Source: Lojkania enalia
Lineage: Eukaryota; Ascomycota; Dothideomycetes; Pleosporales
Direction of reading: 5' to 3'
Assembly (NCBI GenBank): GCA_010094045.1
Contig: ML986623.1
Coordinates: forward strand, 38,221 to 102,220
Length of the DNA: 64,000 bases
The position numbers and the translations under genes are program-made. Numbering within the stretch: the stretch's first letter is position 1; each line of letters starts with the position of its first letter. The notes below the pieces were generated by a model. The model was not told the origin of the DNA. It ran no database searches and saw only the letters and a list, made by a program, of their open reading frames with translations. Shown here one piece after another: positions 34,101 through 44,340 of this stretch.

Positions 34101-36082
34101 TCAAGGAACCGCCCGGGCATACGCTCCTTAAGAAGGCCGACGTCGCCGTTTGCCTGTTCCATATCCTGACCATACTCATAAGTTACCATGATCATTTCGA
34201 GAAGAGCGAAGAAGATGACTTGGTAAAGACATTTCTCCATGGCATTGGCAATTGGGACCGAACTTCGACTTGGTGCATACATGCCCTCACCGTCTGTTGC
34301 CAGGAGACTCCATTATCTATGAGCAAGTCCCTTGATAGTATCATTCAAAAGATGTCGCAAATCATCACCAAGCCGTCGACTGCCATTCACATTTTAGAAT
34401 TCTTAACTTCATTAGCACGAATGCCCGAGCTATATAAAAACTTCCGCGAAGATGAGTTCAAGACGGTCTTCGGGGTCAGTTTCCGCTACTTGCAGCATGT
34501 GCGTGATCAGCGTGAACGCCAGGCAGCAAGCACTGCTCCAACTGGACACAAAACGCTCCGGCATAGCGGCGCTTCGCGAGACTTCGCAGCTGCTCAAGAT
34601 CAACACATGCACAGGAGGGCGAAGTCTGCAGCCGATGATCTCCCCCAATATGTATACTCCCTTGCCTATCACGTCATCACCTTTTGGTTTATGGGATTGA
34701 AGATGGAGGAACGCCCCAAGTTCATCCCGTGGATTTCCCGGAGTCTCTTGTATACAGACCAGACTGGCAGGCAGATTATGGAAGAACAAGGCCAAGTCAT
34801 TGTAGACCTGATGAACATGGTAGCTTATTCAGACCGCGATGGAACGACCCGTGACCCCGATTTCGCCAAGCCGACCGATGGCGAGGTGTGGAAAAAGACG
34901 TGGCTAGTTGGACACAGTATCGTAACTATTGAGACAGCGGCCCGAACAGGCGTTTCGTTGATCACGAGTCGCAGGCCGTGCGGAACCAAGTATATATCCT
35001 ATCGCCCTCTACTCGCACCACCCCCACGCCATCAGATACCAATCACTGTTGGCCTTGCTTCAGAAGCGTTCTATACATCTGCGTACGTTGGCATCCTTCC
35101 GGACGATGTCTTTCAGACTTTCTATGCGCCCTTAAATCTAGTTGACTCTCCAATACCTCTGCCTGAGGATGACACGAGCCGGCGCGCTATTGAAGCCTTT
35201 GATCGTAATTCTACAGTGGACGGCTATAAAGTAGGCGTCATCTATATTGGAGAGGGACAAACAGCAGAACGAGACATATTCATGAACGACATAGGATCCG
35301 CCGCTTACACCTCGTTCCTAAATGATCTAGGCACACTTGTCCAACTCAAAGGCGCGAAATTCAACACAGGCGGCCTTGATACTCGAGACGATGTCGACGG
35401 CGAATTTACGATTTGCTGGCGCGACCGCTGCATCGAGCTAGTCTTCCATATCACAACCATGATGCCCACGGACGAAGACGCTGATATGACTTATGCGAAC
35501 AAGAAACGCCATATTGGTAATGACTGCGTCAATATCATTTTCAATGACTCGGGCCTCCCTTACAACTTCAACACCTTCCCTTCAGCCTTCAATTATGTAT
35601 ACATCGTCATTTCGCCGGAGTCTCACGCATCTTTCCTCGATAGACGCTTTGACTCAGACCCCGACGGCAAGAACCGTTACTATAAAGTTCAGGTCATTTC
35701 CAAACCCGGATTCCCGGATATCTCCCCGGCCGTGGAACCGAAGATCCTCTGCGGCAAGCACCTCGCAGCTTATTGCCGCCTTATCGCCATCAATGCGAGC
35801 GTGTTCTCGCAAGTGTGGATCAAGCGGGATGGAGGGGAATCTATTTCTTTCTGGCGCAATAGGCTGCGCGAAATCAAGCGTCTCCGCGAGCGCCACGGCG
35901 CCATGAACCCTTCGCTGGCCGCCGTTGTTGCCTCTCCCCCAGTCAGCCATTCCGAATCCAGACTCTCGAGCCCCCCGGCTCGGAATGAGAACGCGACGGG
36001 ATTCAAACACCAGAGCGTGGCGACCTTTATTAGCGAGGGAACGAGTCGAAGTAGCTTGACGGGCAGCTCCCCGGATATGTGA
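31139..36082 (+). CDS. TSC2: Tuberin homolog (TSC2), Rheb GTPase-activating protein
   Basis: One uninterrupted frame of 1647 residues. A Ser/Pro-rich N-terminus (1-70) precedes long alpha-helical tuberin-type regions (about 90-450 and 600-1250), then a C-terminal Rap/Ran-GAP domain at about 1355-1565: YKVGVIYIGEGQ, FLNDLGTLVQLKGAKFNTGG, then the catalytic Asn-thumb segment KRHIGNDCVNIIFNDSGLPY near 1455-1475, and FNYVYIVISPE. With TSC1 it switches off Rheb and so restrains TORC1. The tail (1590-1647) is Ser-rich and probably disordered. The absence of introns over 4.9 kb is notable next to intron-containing neighbours but not abnormal for large fungal genes. A 21-T run at 36216-36236 lies in its 3' flank. 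Confidence 0.95.
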   Translation: MSPSAGHVPRTPDRRSSSSALFGAFRALTGGRIGSPTPPLSSSSATETPIRRPSPKPLQRPDSVTTPPANSADAVVKNEGCNSISDGGKVVIGGPPELGELVAQMEGSHSFPQRAEAIRKVCRILEEYPIENVLAIWSAASDLLAADQHNEAVEVGYELLKHCVALPSLTALERNGLFRAVSRREGDKNFDKRLEIISILTNSGRNVEAVETSIAPFIVRSLDTCFKECKGTRDKRKPKSAKGKQNEDQPVKEAESMERIFQFTINVCKFTSRVFSEEQLEQLLSKVMSICQETTQTCDMENSIRLFDTIVTYVHIPPSSLQPFLEILCAIHRQIPTLQEQAWNALCNMFKSHVGKAAVGSLLHSLLDGPRRMSHQYSVYRGVMLALEKLLAEDGDQGLPKVPISLLFPALKASIKREHQTQEGFVLKLISTALSQARMRELFLHEADWSDMIYIVRTCAERDDDREAANAASAEADKSTIEEASTTGTGLFNLVRRATYTYLKQGTITNGVAGSVNSSGEPEADIISTLDLIAAPSARRESIRRNPEDSLTKVLVALDHMTPDMDFVQKTATMELFMQLANRLTDSTAENMIKYYAEERYLHPSNGEWLEACRSLVIGVLKDKTRPRSLRIMCIKMLRETYSAVQILCASDTALQCAALLMNNIEAEEDVEVLHELVDFAVEVADEATDSSFPDTIEVLKRPLERQRVEAVSTPAPASASAKDASLSVALSLHPRADFPFGSPCNVIATALVRLFIRSVPKSAKKTLILYDNLREIAGRDDFESDARLTALKLLFRLRADSNHALIVSSSSEGESIATVLCRTSETAVTPDKGDDSASIDSAKAEDRTSWYDQRKAAGSSPHSSLNRHNSRSTHATGRISKPVPPLWMYPGPKGLPEEPAMQSSRFVYAHIDPEEYPLSDDLLDMQITLWLELTISLLQKALDWEIYSYVLIHLGPQLSNQALVRSCVPQLKMMRSVICDQLRGSTFKEPPGHTLLKKADVAVCLFHILTILISYHDHFEKSEEDDLVKTFLHGIGNWDRTSTWCIHALTVCCQETPLSMSKSLDSIIQKMSQIITKPSTAIHILEFLTSLARMPELYKNFREDEFKTVFGVSFRYLQHVRDQRERQAASTAPTGHKTLRHSGASRDFAAAQDQHMHRRAKSAADDLPQYVYSLAYHVITFWFMGLKMEERPKFIPWISRSLLYTDQTGRQIMEEQGQVIVDLMNMVAYSDRDGTTRDPDFAKPTDGEVWKKTWLVGHSIVTIETAARTGVSLITSRRPCGTKYISYRPLLAPPPRHQIPITVGLASEAFYTSAYVGILPDDVFQTFYAPLNLVDSPIPLPEDDTSRRAIEAFDRNSTVDGYKVGVIYIGEGQTAERDIFMNDIGSAAYTSFLNDLGTLVQLKGAKFNTGGLDTRDDVDGEFTICWRDRCIELVFHITTMMPTDEDADMTYANKKRHIGNDCVNIIFNDSGLPYNFNTFPSAFNYVYIVISPESHASFLDRRFDSDPDGKNRYYKVQVISKPGFPDISPAVEPKILCGKHLAAYCRLIAINASVFSQVWIKRDGGESISFWRNRLREIKRLRERHGAMNPSLAAVVASPPVSHSESRLSSPPARNENATGFKHQSVATFISEGTSRSSLTGSSPDM

Positions 36083-37120
36083 TCCTGGGCTCTTTTTAAA
36101 GCTAGCGATTTGTAGGGAATAGGGTTTTGACTGATGCTATGAGCTACAGAGGGTTAGGAGTGGATTACTTTGCAGGTGTTTTTGTGAGAGGATTAGCACA
36201 GATACCCCGGTTTCCTTTTTTTTTTTTTTTTTTTTTCCCAATTTTAAATATATTTTGAGCTGAGAGGCGTATATGCTGAAGCTTTTAGGTCTCGGGAAAT
36301 GGGGGTTTGAATGATTTTGCATTGCGTGGTGTTTGGAAGGCATGGGTCAGGAAAAGTTTTGTTTTCAAGGGATGGATGGAGGGAAATTGGCAGGGGAGTT
36401 GGTGGTGAGGGTGATCGTACACTGCAGATGTATCGTGGCGGTTGGCGATGAAGTGTTGCAGGAAAGAGATAGAGAAAAGTACAGTAGATGTATAATAGAT
36501 TTGCGATGAGTTGAGCCTTGTAGACGTCATCATCGTCTTGGCTTATCGAGCTCTACTCTAATGTTTTTTTATCTTTCATGTGTGTTGTGCGAGTCCTAGG
36601 TAATATGCTGGAATACTCTTTCTAAATCCTATCCGATTGTGAAGTAGGTGGCTTATGTTTTTCATGGGAAGTAATACGATGACGTTGCCTTGGAAAGGGA
36701 TGGGATGCGATGAAATGAAATGTGCACGCATTCCGACAAAAATCGGTCAAATTAGTAGTAGCCTAATTATAATGTCAGGCTACACGAAACAAGAATTGAT
36801 ATGGATCTAAGCCAGGCCTGCAAGCAAGAAAGACTACAAATCCCAATCCCGAACAATTAAAAAAATTAGTACAGAAAACGAGAAACAGAGCCGCAACACA
36901 ACACATGAAACTAGTATAAGGATATACTACAAGTAATCGTACAAAAAAGAGAAACAACAGGAAATCGGAATTGACTGTCCATTTATTCCAGGGGGAAGCA
37001 TCAGGCATTATTCATATTCGTAAATTGAGGTTTTTCGGGTATGGAAAGGTGAGGGGGCCATTGGAAGATGTGCACCTTCGTGATTCCGTAGTTCCTTTGC
37101 CTCCTGCTCGCAATAATCAT
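36083..37120. other. Convergent 3' flanks with poly-T tract
   Basis: No gene supported. A run of 21 T at 36216-36236 is flanked by AT-rich sequence and may be a simple repeat or an old poly(A)-related trace. Confidence 0.45.
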
Positions 37121-38286
37121 TCAGCCATCCCACTCCGAGTCATCACTACTACTGCTACTACTGCTGCTGCTACTGCTGCTGCTGCTGTTACTACTACTAC
37201 TAGCATCTCTAGACACGGGCCTGATCAACTGAAACGGCGCGCCTCGCACTTCGTCGCCCTGCCAGCTGACATGGACCTCGAACCTACTAGGCCGCGTGAC
37301 TCTGCGGAGCGGAGCCAGCATCTTCTCCTCGCAAGTTGGGTCGCGGAAGCCGTCGAAGTATAGCAGGCTAACGCGTATGAAGCGCAGATTTGGCATATCG
37401 GCGATGATGCGCCATGTCTCCTCCCACGTGGCTTCGTCGTTTGGTGGGTAGAGGGCGGGGTTGTTGAGGAGGAGCTGTTGGGCAATGGGGTCGTAGATGG
37501 GCCAAGACATGCACCATTCGAGATCGAGGGTCTGGAGGAGTGCGAAGCGGTGTGGGAGTACCGTGCAGGAGAAGTACCGGAGGCAGTCGAGGTCCGAGAA
37601 GGAGAATGTATTTGTTGAGTAGAGGAGGTTTATGGACTCGGAGTATCTGCATCACCCAATTAGCCACTACAATCCAATCCAACTCCACATGTATTTCTGA
37701 AAAGTTGTGAGCCTCACATTTGCCGGCAGGTGCGTAGCAAGGGGACAATATTCCCGTCCGTAGGCTCATTGCTCCCACTCAACGGCGCCCATATATTCGC
37801 GCTATCGACAGTGCCCCAGCAACACTCGCGGCTCAGCGTCCGGCCGTTGAAGCCCAGCGGGCACTCCACCGCGCTCGGTGCCTTGCACCGCAGATGGCCC
37901 AACTTCTGCTCCTTGAGAATCATGTGCATGGTGCTATCGCCAATCGCCGCCCTATATATCATCTGCCGCAGCTCGAGCGGGAGCCGCATGAGCCTCGACC
38001 GCGACTGATCCAGCGTCTTCCTCGTCTTGTCCACCGCCTTCCCGCCTACCCCATCGCCCTTCTCTATGTCAGTAGTAGTAGAAGGCGCCGGCAATGTGAG
38101 ACTGCGCTGCGGCGGCCGCACGGGGAGCGGCCTGGGCGCCATCTTCTGCCGGCGCTCGAACCGACGCTTCTCTTCGGACTCGGAGCCACGGTGGAGCCGC
38201 GAGGGGCAGAAACACGCGGCGAAGGCGACGTAGGCGCATACGATGGGGCCGCAGATCAGGCTGACGGCGACGCTAGAGGCACGCAT
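37121..38286 (-). CDS. DUF7730-type fungal protein with membrane-like N-terminus
   Basis: Two exons, complement(37121..37646, 37718..38286), intron 71 bp, 364 residues. The N-terminus has a hydrophobic segment (SLICGPIVCAYVAFAACF, about 9-26), then a basic Pro-rich linker. The core has the fungal pattern LPLELRQMIYRAAIGDS, LGHLRC and LLRTCRQIYSESINLLYSTN, followed by F-box-like leucine-rich helices. The family has no known function; it is often large in ascomycetes. The C-terminus is a run of about 20 Ser encoded by an ACT/AGC-type trinucleotide repeat (37144-37201). A second gene of the same family, with an intron at the same codon position, is at 53313-54473. Confidence 0.8.
37144..37201. 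repeat. Trinucleotide microsatellite coding poly-serine
   Basis: A near-perfect run of ACT/GCT triplets on the plus strand encodes the serine tail of the minus-strand gene. Its length is a multiple of three throughout, so changes in copy number would preserve the frame. Confidence 0.8.
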
Positions 38287-39543
38287 CGTGGATAAGTTGA
38301 ATGAGAGACGTAGGGAGGGCGTTATGTCTAGGGAAGGATGGACATATTTGAGGTCATGTTGGTGTTGGTTATGAGTTCATAATGACTGGTGGGGGTGGAG
38401 AGGTGACGCCTCGTTGGTAGTAAGGTGGGAGTAGAGGGAGAATTGTAGGAAGGAAAGAATAAGGGGGAATGAGAAGGGAGTGAACTATGAAGAGAATGGA
38501 CGGTTTGACATTGCGCTGGTTAGGTTGGGGTGTGGGCGGCTGAACGCGTTACGAGGGTGGGGACGTTATAGGGAGGCGGCGATAGGTAGGCGAGTGGCAG
38601 AATCTAAGTCACGTGGAGATAACCAAGTTTGGAAGTTGGGACTTACCTGGCGAAATAAGCTCGCATGGTTTGTTGTAGCAACGAATAAATAGTTTTTCCA
38701 TCTATTTTCTATGAACGTGTAGACATAGGGGAGACCAAAATTGACCGAAAACCGAAATCGGATGTAGGAACATCTCGAGTCCTGTAATAATCCAAGGTCA
38801 TCATGAAATTGCCACCCTTTCCTTCCAATGTCTTACAAGCGATTGGGTTGTTGAGTCTCCCATGCACTTGTGGCGTTGTGCTCATTGCTCAGCCGGAAAA
38901 AAAGGACGTGGAATACGCCATAAACCCGGTGGTTTGCATTAAATCAAATTCAAATGGTAATGGATCGATAAGCTCATTATCCAAAGTCTCCACGCATCGT
39001 CCTGCGAGGTGGAAATACAGGGCCTAGAGCGCTCGTTTCACAGCCTTCCATAGCGCTGGCTTATGCTAACACGTTTCCTATTTTGAAATAGCCATACGCC
39101 TGGTTTATTAATTTTAGAATAGATAGTACGGAGAATTGGGAAATTATAATAGTAAGTGATAAGATGAAATACTCAAGGCAACGGAAACAAGTGCTAGGTG
39201 CGTTAAAAGGTTCCCTGGGCCTAAAGTGTACCAATAGAGGAACTCTACGTGCCGTATTCAATAATCGCCCAGCGATTCACCGCATTCCTTCAGTTGGAAA
39301 TGCCACTGTGACATTTGACAGCCGCAGAGGTGGATATCGGTAATTGGGGGTCATGGTCCCGTTTGAGAATGACGAGGTCGCTTAACAACGGAGCTCCAGC
39401 ACATCCTTGAAATAGCCGCTGCACTCACCACCGTTGCATCCACCTCGAACCTCGCGATACACAGGGAGTGCTTTTTCCCGCGGTTTTCGGAGGCTCCATC
39501 GAGACATCTCACCATCTTCGGGAAAACATCACGGCGCCACAGC
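38287..39543. other. Intergenic, divergent promoters
   Basis: Holds the promoters of the DUF7730-type gene (minus) and the Mso1-like gene (plus). Open frames at 38480-38692 and 38803-39027 show no motif. Confidence 0.4.
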
Positions 39544-40485
39544 ATGTCGTCGTACTTCTCCAACCTCCTCACCAACACGACTTCACGGTACAACTCGCTC
39601 CGGCGCACGCTCCTCTCGGATGAAGTAGACGGCGACACGGAAGATGACACGCACATCTCTCGAGTTCTTCGCACATACTACACAGAGAAGGGCAGGCCGT
39701 TCCCGCCATGGCTGCCTCCCGACCCGAAAGCCCCCCAGTCTGCCCCGGCGCAATTTGTGTCCTCGTCAGGGCGACAACCCGGGCCTCCTCATATGGGCCG
39801 CGGCGGTGGAAGCTTGAGTGATCTTTGGGATGCTCCGCAGCAGCCGCCACCGCAGCAGCAGCAGCAAGAGCCTCTATCTCTACGGCGAGCACAAGGACGA
39901 GGAGGTGGAGGGCGCCCGTTCCAAGGCCGCGATATATTCCCACCTGAGAGCCAGGCCCAGAGCAGGCCTCTACCGAGTCAAAGAGCCGGAAGTTACCAAA
40001 GTGCACCCTCATTTGGCGGGCGACCAGCAGAACCCTCACCCCCACCTAGCGCTGGCTCGGGCGCCACGGCACAAGAGCGGTTGAAGGCAAGGTTATGGGG
40101 CTCGGGGAGGTCGACTAGCCCATCACAGAGCGCACCGCCATCGGCAAGCACAAGTCCTGCACCGGCTATGGGCGCGAGCGGAATGCGTAGCCCCTTCGAT
40201 AGGCCCGGAGGCCAAGGAGGACGACCGCCCTACCCCGAGGACCGAAGTAGCGGATATTCGTCGAGTAGCGGGGGAGGGGGCTCTTATGGGGGGGGGCCGT
40301 ATGGAGGCGGCGGCGGCGGCGGAGGGCGACAGAATCCTTATGGTGTGTCTGCGAATGCACCGTGGTCTGGCAATGAGGACCCATATGCGCCTCCGCAAGG
40401 TGGATATGGCGGTAGTTCACAATCACATCGGCCTGCAGGAGGCGGCCGCGTCGGCCTGCCGAGCGGGCCACGCATGCGCTATTGA
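39544..40485 (+). CDS. Mso1-like Sec1-binding secretion protein
   Basis: A single exon of 313 residues. The first about 60 residues (SSYFSNLLTNTTSRYNSLRR, then DDTHISRVLRTYYTEKGRPF and PPWLPPDP) match the Mso1 Sec1-binding domain, which attaches to the syntaxin-binding Sec1 protein at sites of exocytosis. The remainder is disordered and rich in Pro, Gln, Ser and Gly, with a poly-Gly/Tyr stretch near 245-265. In yeast Mso1 helps SNARE assembly at the plasma membrane downstream of Sec4. The GYP7 Rab-GAP gene is next on the same strand, but this need not mean co-regulation. The domain is short, so the call rests on the N-terminus only. Confidence 0.75.
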   Translation: MSSYFSNLLTNTTSRYNSLRRTLLSDEVDGDTEDDTHISRVLRTYYTEKGRPFPPWLPPDPKAPQSAPAQFVSSSGRQPGPPHMGRGGGSLSDLWDAPQQPPPQQQQQEPLSLRRAQGRGGGGRPFQGRDIFPPESQAQSRPLPSQRAGSYQSAPSFGGRPAEPSPPPSAGSGATAQERLKARLWGSGRSTSPSQSAPPSASTSPAPAMGASGMRSPFDRPGGQGGRPPYPEDRSSGYSSSSGGGGSYGGGPYGGGGGGGGRQNPYGVSANAPWSGNEDPYAPPQGGYGGSSQSHRPAGGGRVGLPSGPRMRY

Positions 40486-41110
40486 GTTTCCTCCCCTCTC
40501 TCATGACTGGCGTTCTATATCTGGGAGGTCTCTATGCTTGGCGGTTCGTATAGTCTGAGGGCTTTTTCATATATTTTCTACGCTTTGCTACAGCCGTTGG
40601 CAATTTTGGCACTCCTGGCGGCTGTGCACAAGGTACAGCCTGGATATGTATAGGCTGTTGAAGTAAGGGAAGCGGTTCATGGTGTTAGGGACGTTTGGTA
40701 CAAAGGCTGCTTTGCACAGGGTTAGTTTGCCCGGGAATCTCTCGTGCTTCATGGCTAGTATTCTGGATAGTATAGACCTCGAAAGGCTCGTTAATGCCAA
40801 CGCTCAAAATCGGCATTTTTGAATGAGTGCCTCGCGTCGCGGCAAGACAAGGCATGTCCTAGATGGTGAACGCGCAACCCTGGCGCAGCCCCGCGCCACA
40901 GGCTGGACGTCATCTGCAACCTATGGTGCATGACTGGCCGGCTTAAGCTCCTCTACCTTTCGACCCACCGAACCGCAATTGCTTTCCTAAATCTCCCTCC
41001 TCGCAAATAAGACTCCATTTAGCTTTCGTCTCGAGACCTACACTCCTAAGTCGCCCCTGGAACGATATTTGTAGTCCCTTACTCGCCGGCCTGCGTCAGG
41101 CAACCCCACC
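40486..41110. other. Spacer between Mso1-like and GYP7 genes
   Basis: About 620 bp containing the 3' flank of one gene and the 5' leader of the next; pyrimidine-rich near 40980-41060. Nothing else is seen. Confidence 0.4.
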
Positions 41111-43813
41111 ATGGCATCTCCGGCTTCACCCCGAAGCCCCCCGTCCCCGTCGGCGTCTTTCTACGACCTGAGCGATGATGAGGAGGGCGAGTACAATACC
41201 ATAAGACATACCAGCAGCGGCCGGGGTGTTAAATTATTGTATACTAAGAGCAAAGTAAGTATTCAACTTGAACCAGTTTGGTGGCGTGTCTTGATGCTCA
41301 TCACCCATCGCAGGTCTATGTACACCCGACGCCCTCATCGAAAGACAATATTCCAGGATTTATTGCATTAGTACAGCAGAAACCGCCTCTTATACCTGAT
41401 GACGCTCGCCCTTCCTCATCTTCATCCGCTCGCAGCCTGCATTCGTCCTCCTTGCTCCTTGCCTGGCTCCCCGAATCTTCCCTGGGTGATGCTTATGACA
41501 CATACGTCAAAGTCGACCTCTCCGACTCCTCATCGCCGCCAAGACAGACCTATCTTGTCCCGCCACCTCCCGTCACGACCGCCCATGGCTCCTCTGTCGG
41601 CTCATATGCCTTTGCCGTACCAGTCAGCGAGATATACTCTATATTGGTCCGGCCGCCGAGCATAGGATGGTGGTTTGGAAGCGTGGTAATAAACACCCGC
41701 GCTGGCGATAGTTTCCCGGCATTGTTCTTCCATGATAGCGAATGCCAGTCTACCATTATGCAGCGAAAGAAACTGGCAAGGGAGAGCTTCGACCCGTTTG
41801 GCGATGGCGGTGGCATGTTCTGGGGTGGCGATGAGGTTTTGCGGTGGCTGAAGAGATATGTGATAGTTGAGCGTTCTGGAGCGGATCCAAGTATCTACTT
41901 GATCGAGCCTACTGAAGAAGATAGGCGATCCTTCGGTAAGAACGCACCCGCTGCGAAGTCACCGAGGACGAGTGCGGATGGTGGGAGGCCGGGAGAAGCA
42001 TCATCATTGCAGACTCCGGCCAAGCGAGATGGAGGGATGGATCCAGTCACGAAGGCTTTGAAGGAGGCAAGGTGGAATTTCCTAGAAAAGCTTAGCCAAG
42101 TCACCACATTCACGCGAAGGACCGCACAAGCCGTTGCAGACAATCCCAAGATTCCGCCTCAGGTGAGGAGGTTGATGAAGAATCCGGAAGTTCAGACGCT
42201 GCAGGAAGAATTTGATAGTGCAAGGTTATATCTGGCGCGCTGGGCCATGGGAATTGCCGAGCAGAGCGACCGAGAACGTAATCAGAGAATTTGGACTGCG
42301 AAGGATGTCCTAGCAATGGAACACAGCGATGTTGGAGAGTTTGAGATACTGGATATGGATGCAGCCAGGTTATCGCTCAGTGACCAGAGGAGACCGGTGA
42401 CCGTGAAGGAGTGGAATGGATTCTTTGATAGGAATGGGCGTCTCCAGGTCACCCCCGATGAGGTCAAAGATCGTATCTTTCATGGTGGCCTCCACCCTGA
42501 TGACGGCGTACGGAAAGAGGCATGGCTGTTCCTCCTCGGCGTCTATGACTGGGACAGCTCGGAAGAGGAACGACATGCGAACATGAACAGCCGTCGCGAT
42601 GAATATATTAGACTGAAGGGCGCTTGGTGGGAGAGAATGGTGGATGGTCACCAATCCCAGCAGGAAGAAGAATGGTGGAAAGAGCAGAAAGGCAGAATAG
42701 GTATGCATGGTCACAACCTCCAACTCTAGATTTGCTTGACTAACTTTTCCCCATTGTATGGGGTGCACGCAATAGAGAAGGATGTGCATCGAACAGATCG
42801 TCATATTCCCATCTTCGAGGGAGAAGATAGTCCGCATCCCGACCCTGATTCTCCTTTTGAGAGAACGAATGTTCATCTTGAGCAGATGAAAGACATGCTT
42901 CTGACTTATAATGAGTATAACAAGGATCTTGGCTACGTACAAGGCATGAGCGATCTGTTGGCCCCTATCTACGCCGTTATGCAGGACGACGCTGTAGCCT
43001 TTTGGGGCTTTGTCGGATTCATGGACCGCATGGTAAGCCTCCATTCGAGAAATCCACAGCTCGGCATATTTAATACAGTGACGTAGGAACGCAACTTTCT
43101 CCGGGATCAGTCAGGCATGCGGAAACAGCTCCTCACACTCGACCAGCTCGTTCAGCTCATGGATCCGAAGCTCTATGAGCATCTTCAGTCTGCCGATTCA
43201 ACCAACTTCTTTTTCTTTTTCCGCATGCTGCTCGTTTGGTATAAGCGAGAGTTTGAATGGGTTGATGTTCTTCGACTCTGGGAATCACTTTGGACCGACT
43301 TGCTAAGCAGCAACTTCCATATCTTCATCGCCCTGGCTATCTTGGAGAAGCACCGGGATGTTATCATGGAACATCTCAAGCATTTCGACGAGGTGCTGAA
43401 GTATGGTACGTCTATCTTTACCTGCTTCGAAAAGTGTACGCATATAAATTCTAACTCTTTGACCAGTAAACGAGTTGTCAGGAACGATTGATCTACAGGA
43501 AGCTCTTATTCGTGCCGAGTCCCTGTTCCGACGTTTCCAAAGAGTCGTGGAGACTATTGATAAAAAGAACAATTTTCCGGCTGCACCTCAAGCACGGCAA
43601 CGCAAACAAGCAACCTCTCCATCTACCTCGTCTAGCCCTGCATCGCCACTACCACATGCCTCGTCCTTAGGTACTGATAAAGGCAAGCAAGCTGGTCTGA
43701 ACGATCAGGAGACCAGAGTCATAAGCCCAGAGTTAAGGTCCTTACTTAGCAGAAAAGTGGAAACAATGAATCAAGAAGAAGTCAAGAAGCATGGCGGGGG
43801 CGTGGGAAGTTAA
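41111..43813 (+). CDS. GYP7: Rab GTPase-activating protein of the Gyp7 type (TBC domain)
   Basis: Five exons, join(41111..41254, 41314..42700, 42776..43032, 43087..43405, 43467..43813), introns 54-75 bp, 817 residues. The N-terminal half (about 30-430) is the Gyp7 lipid-binding/DUF3548-like region, including PPSIGWWFGSVVINTRAGDS and FDPFGDGGGMFWGGDEVLRW. The TBC domain runs about 430-730: VTVKEWNGFFDRNGRL, IFHGGLHPDDGVRKEAWLFL, the arginine finger Arg516 in EKDVHRTDR and the glutamine finger Gln566 in GYVQGMSDL, both intact. It should stimulate GTP hydrolysis by Ypt7/Rab7 on vacuolar membranes. The C-terminal 90 residues are low in complexity and polar. All splice phases agree. Confidence 0.94.
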
Positions 43814-44340
43814 TTGCTTGAATACTGATTTTCGGATTATACTGTAACGCTAGGGTAAGCTTTGTCAATTCTGCCTTCTGGCAGTCTCTAATATAGCCTG
43901 CTATGATGCGTTTCATAAAGAAACCTTTTCCGGCTCGCATAGTAATGCACCTTCAGGTTTTTAAACGACGAATAATCTCCTGGCTGGCTTAGTGAATGTA
44001 CCTAAGGTAGTATAGTATATTATATCCACTGCGTGGCCGGTTATGTTATACTATTAGATCATTTGCAACAATTGCTGGAAAAATTGGGAGAAAGCAATTA
44101 GCTCATGTTATTATGTTTCATTGGGCTATTGCGATACTCCTTGAAGCTTTCACTCAGTCTTGGCGAGAGGTATCTTGTTGGCTAGTTCCAATCACGGGTT
44201 CTTAAGGTAAGACTTCCCCCAACACCGACTCTCTCACCTTCAGACAACACAGACGCGCCTGCCCCACCCCCTCATTGTGATACGAGCTGATAGTTTTTAG
44301 GATTACAAAAGCTTTTATCAAGTAGCCTTTGCTAGGGATT
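43814..44340. other. AT-rich spacer
   Basis: 3' flank of GYP7 and 5' region of the next gene. AT-rich between 43970 and 44110; no gene seen. Confidence 0.4.
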
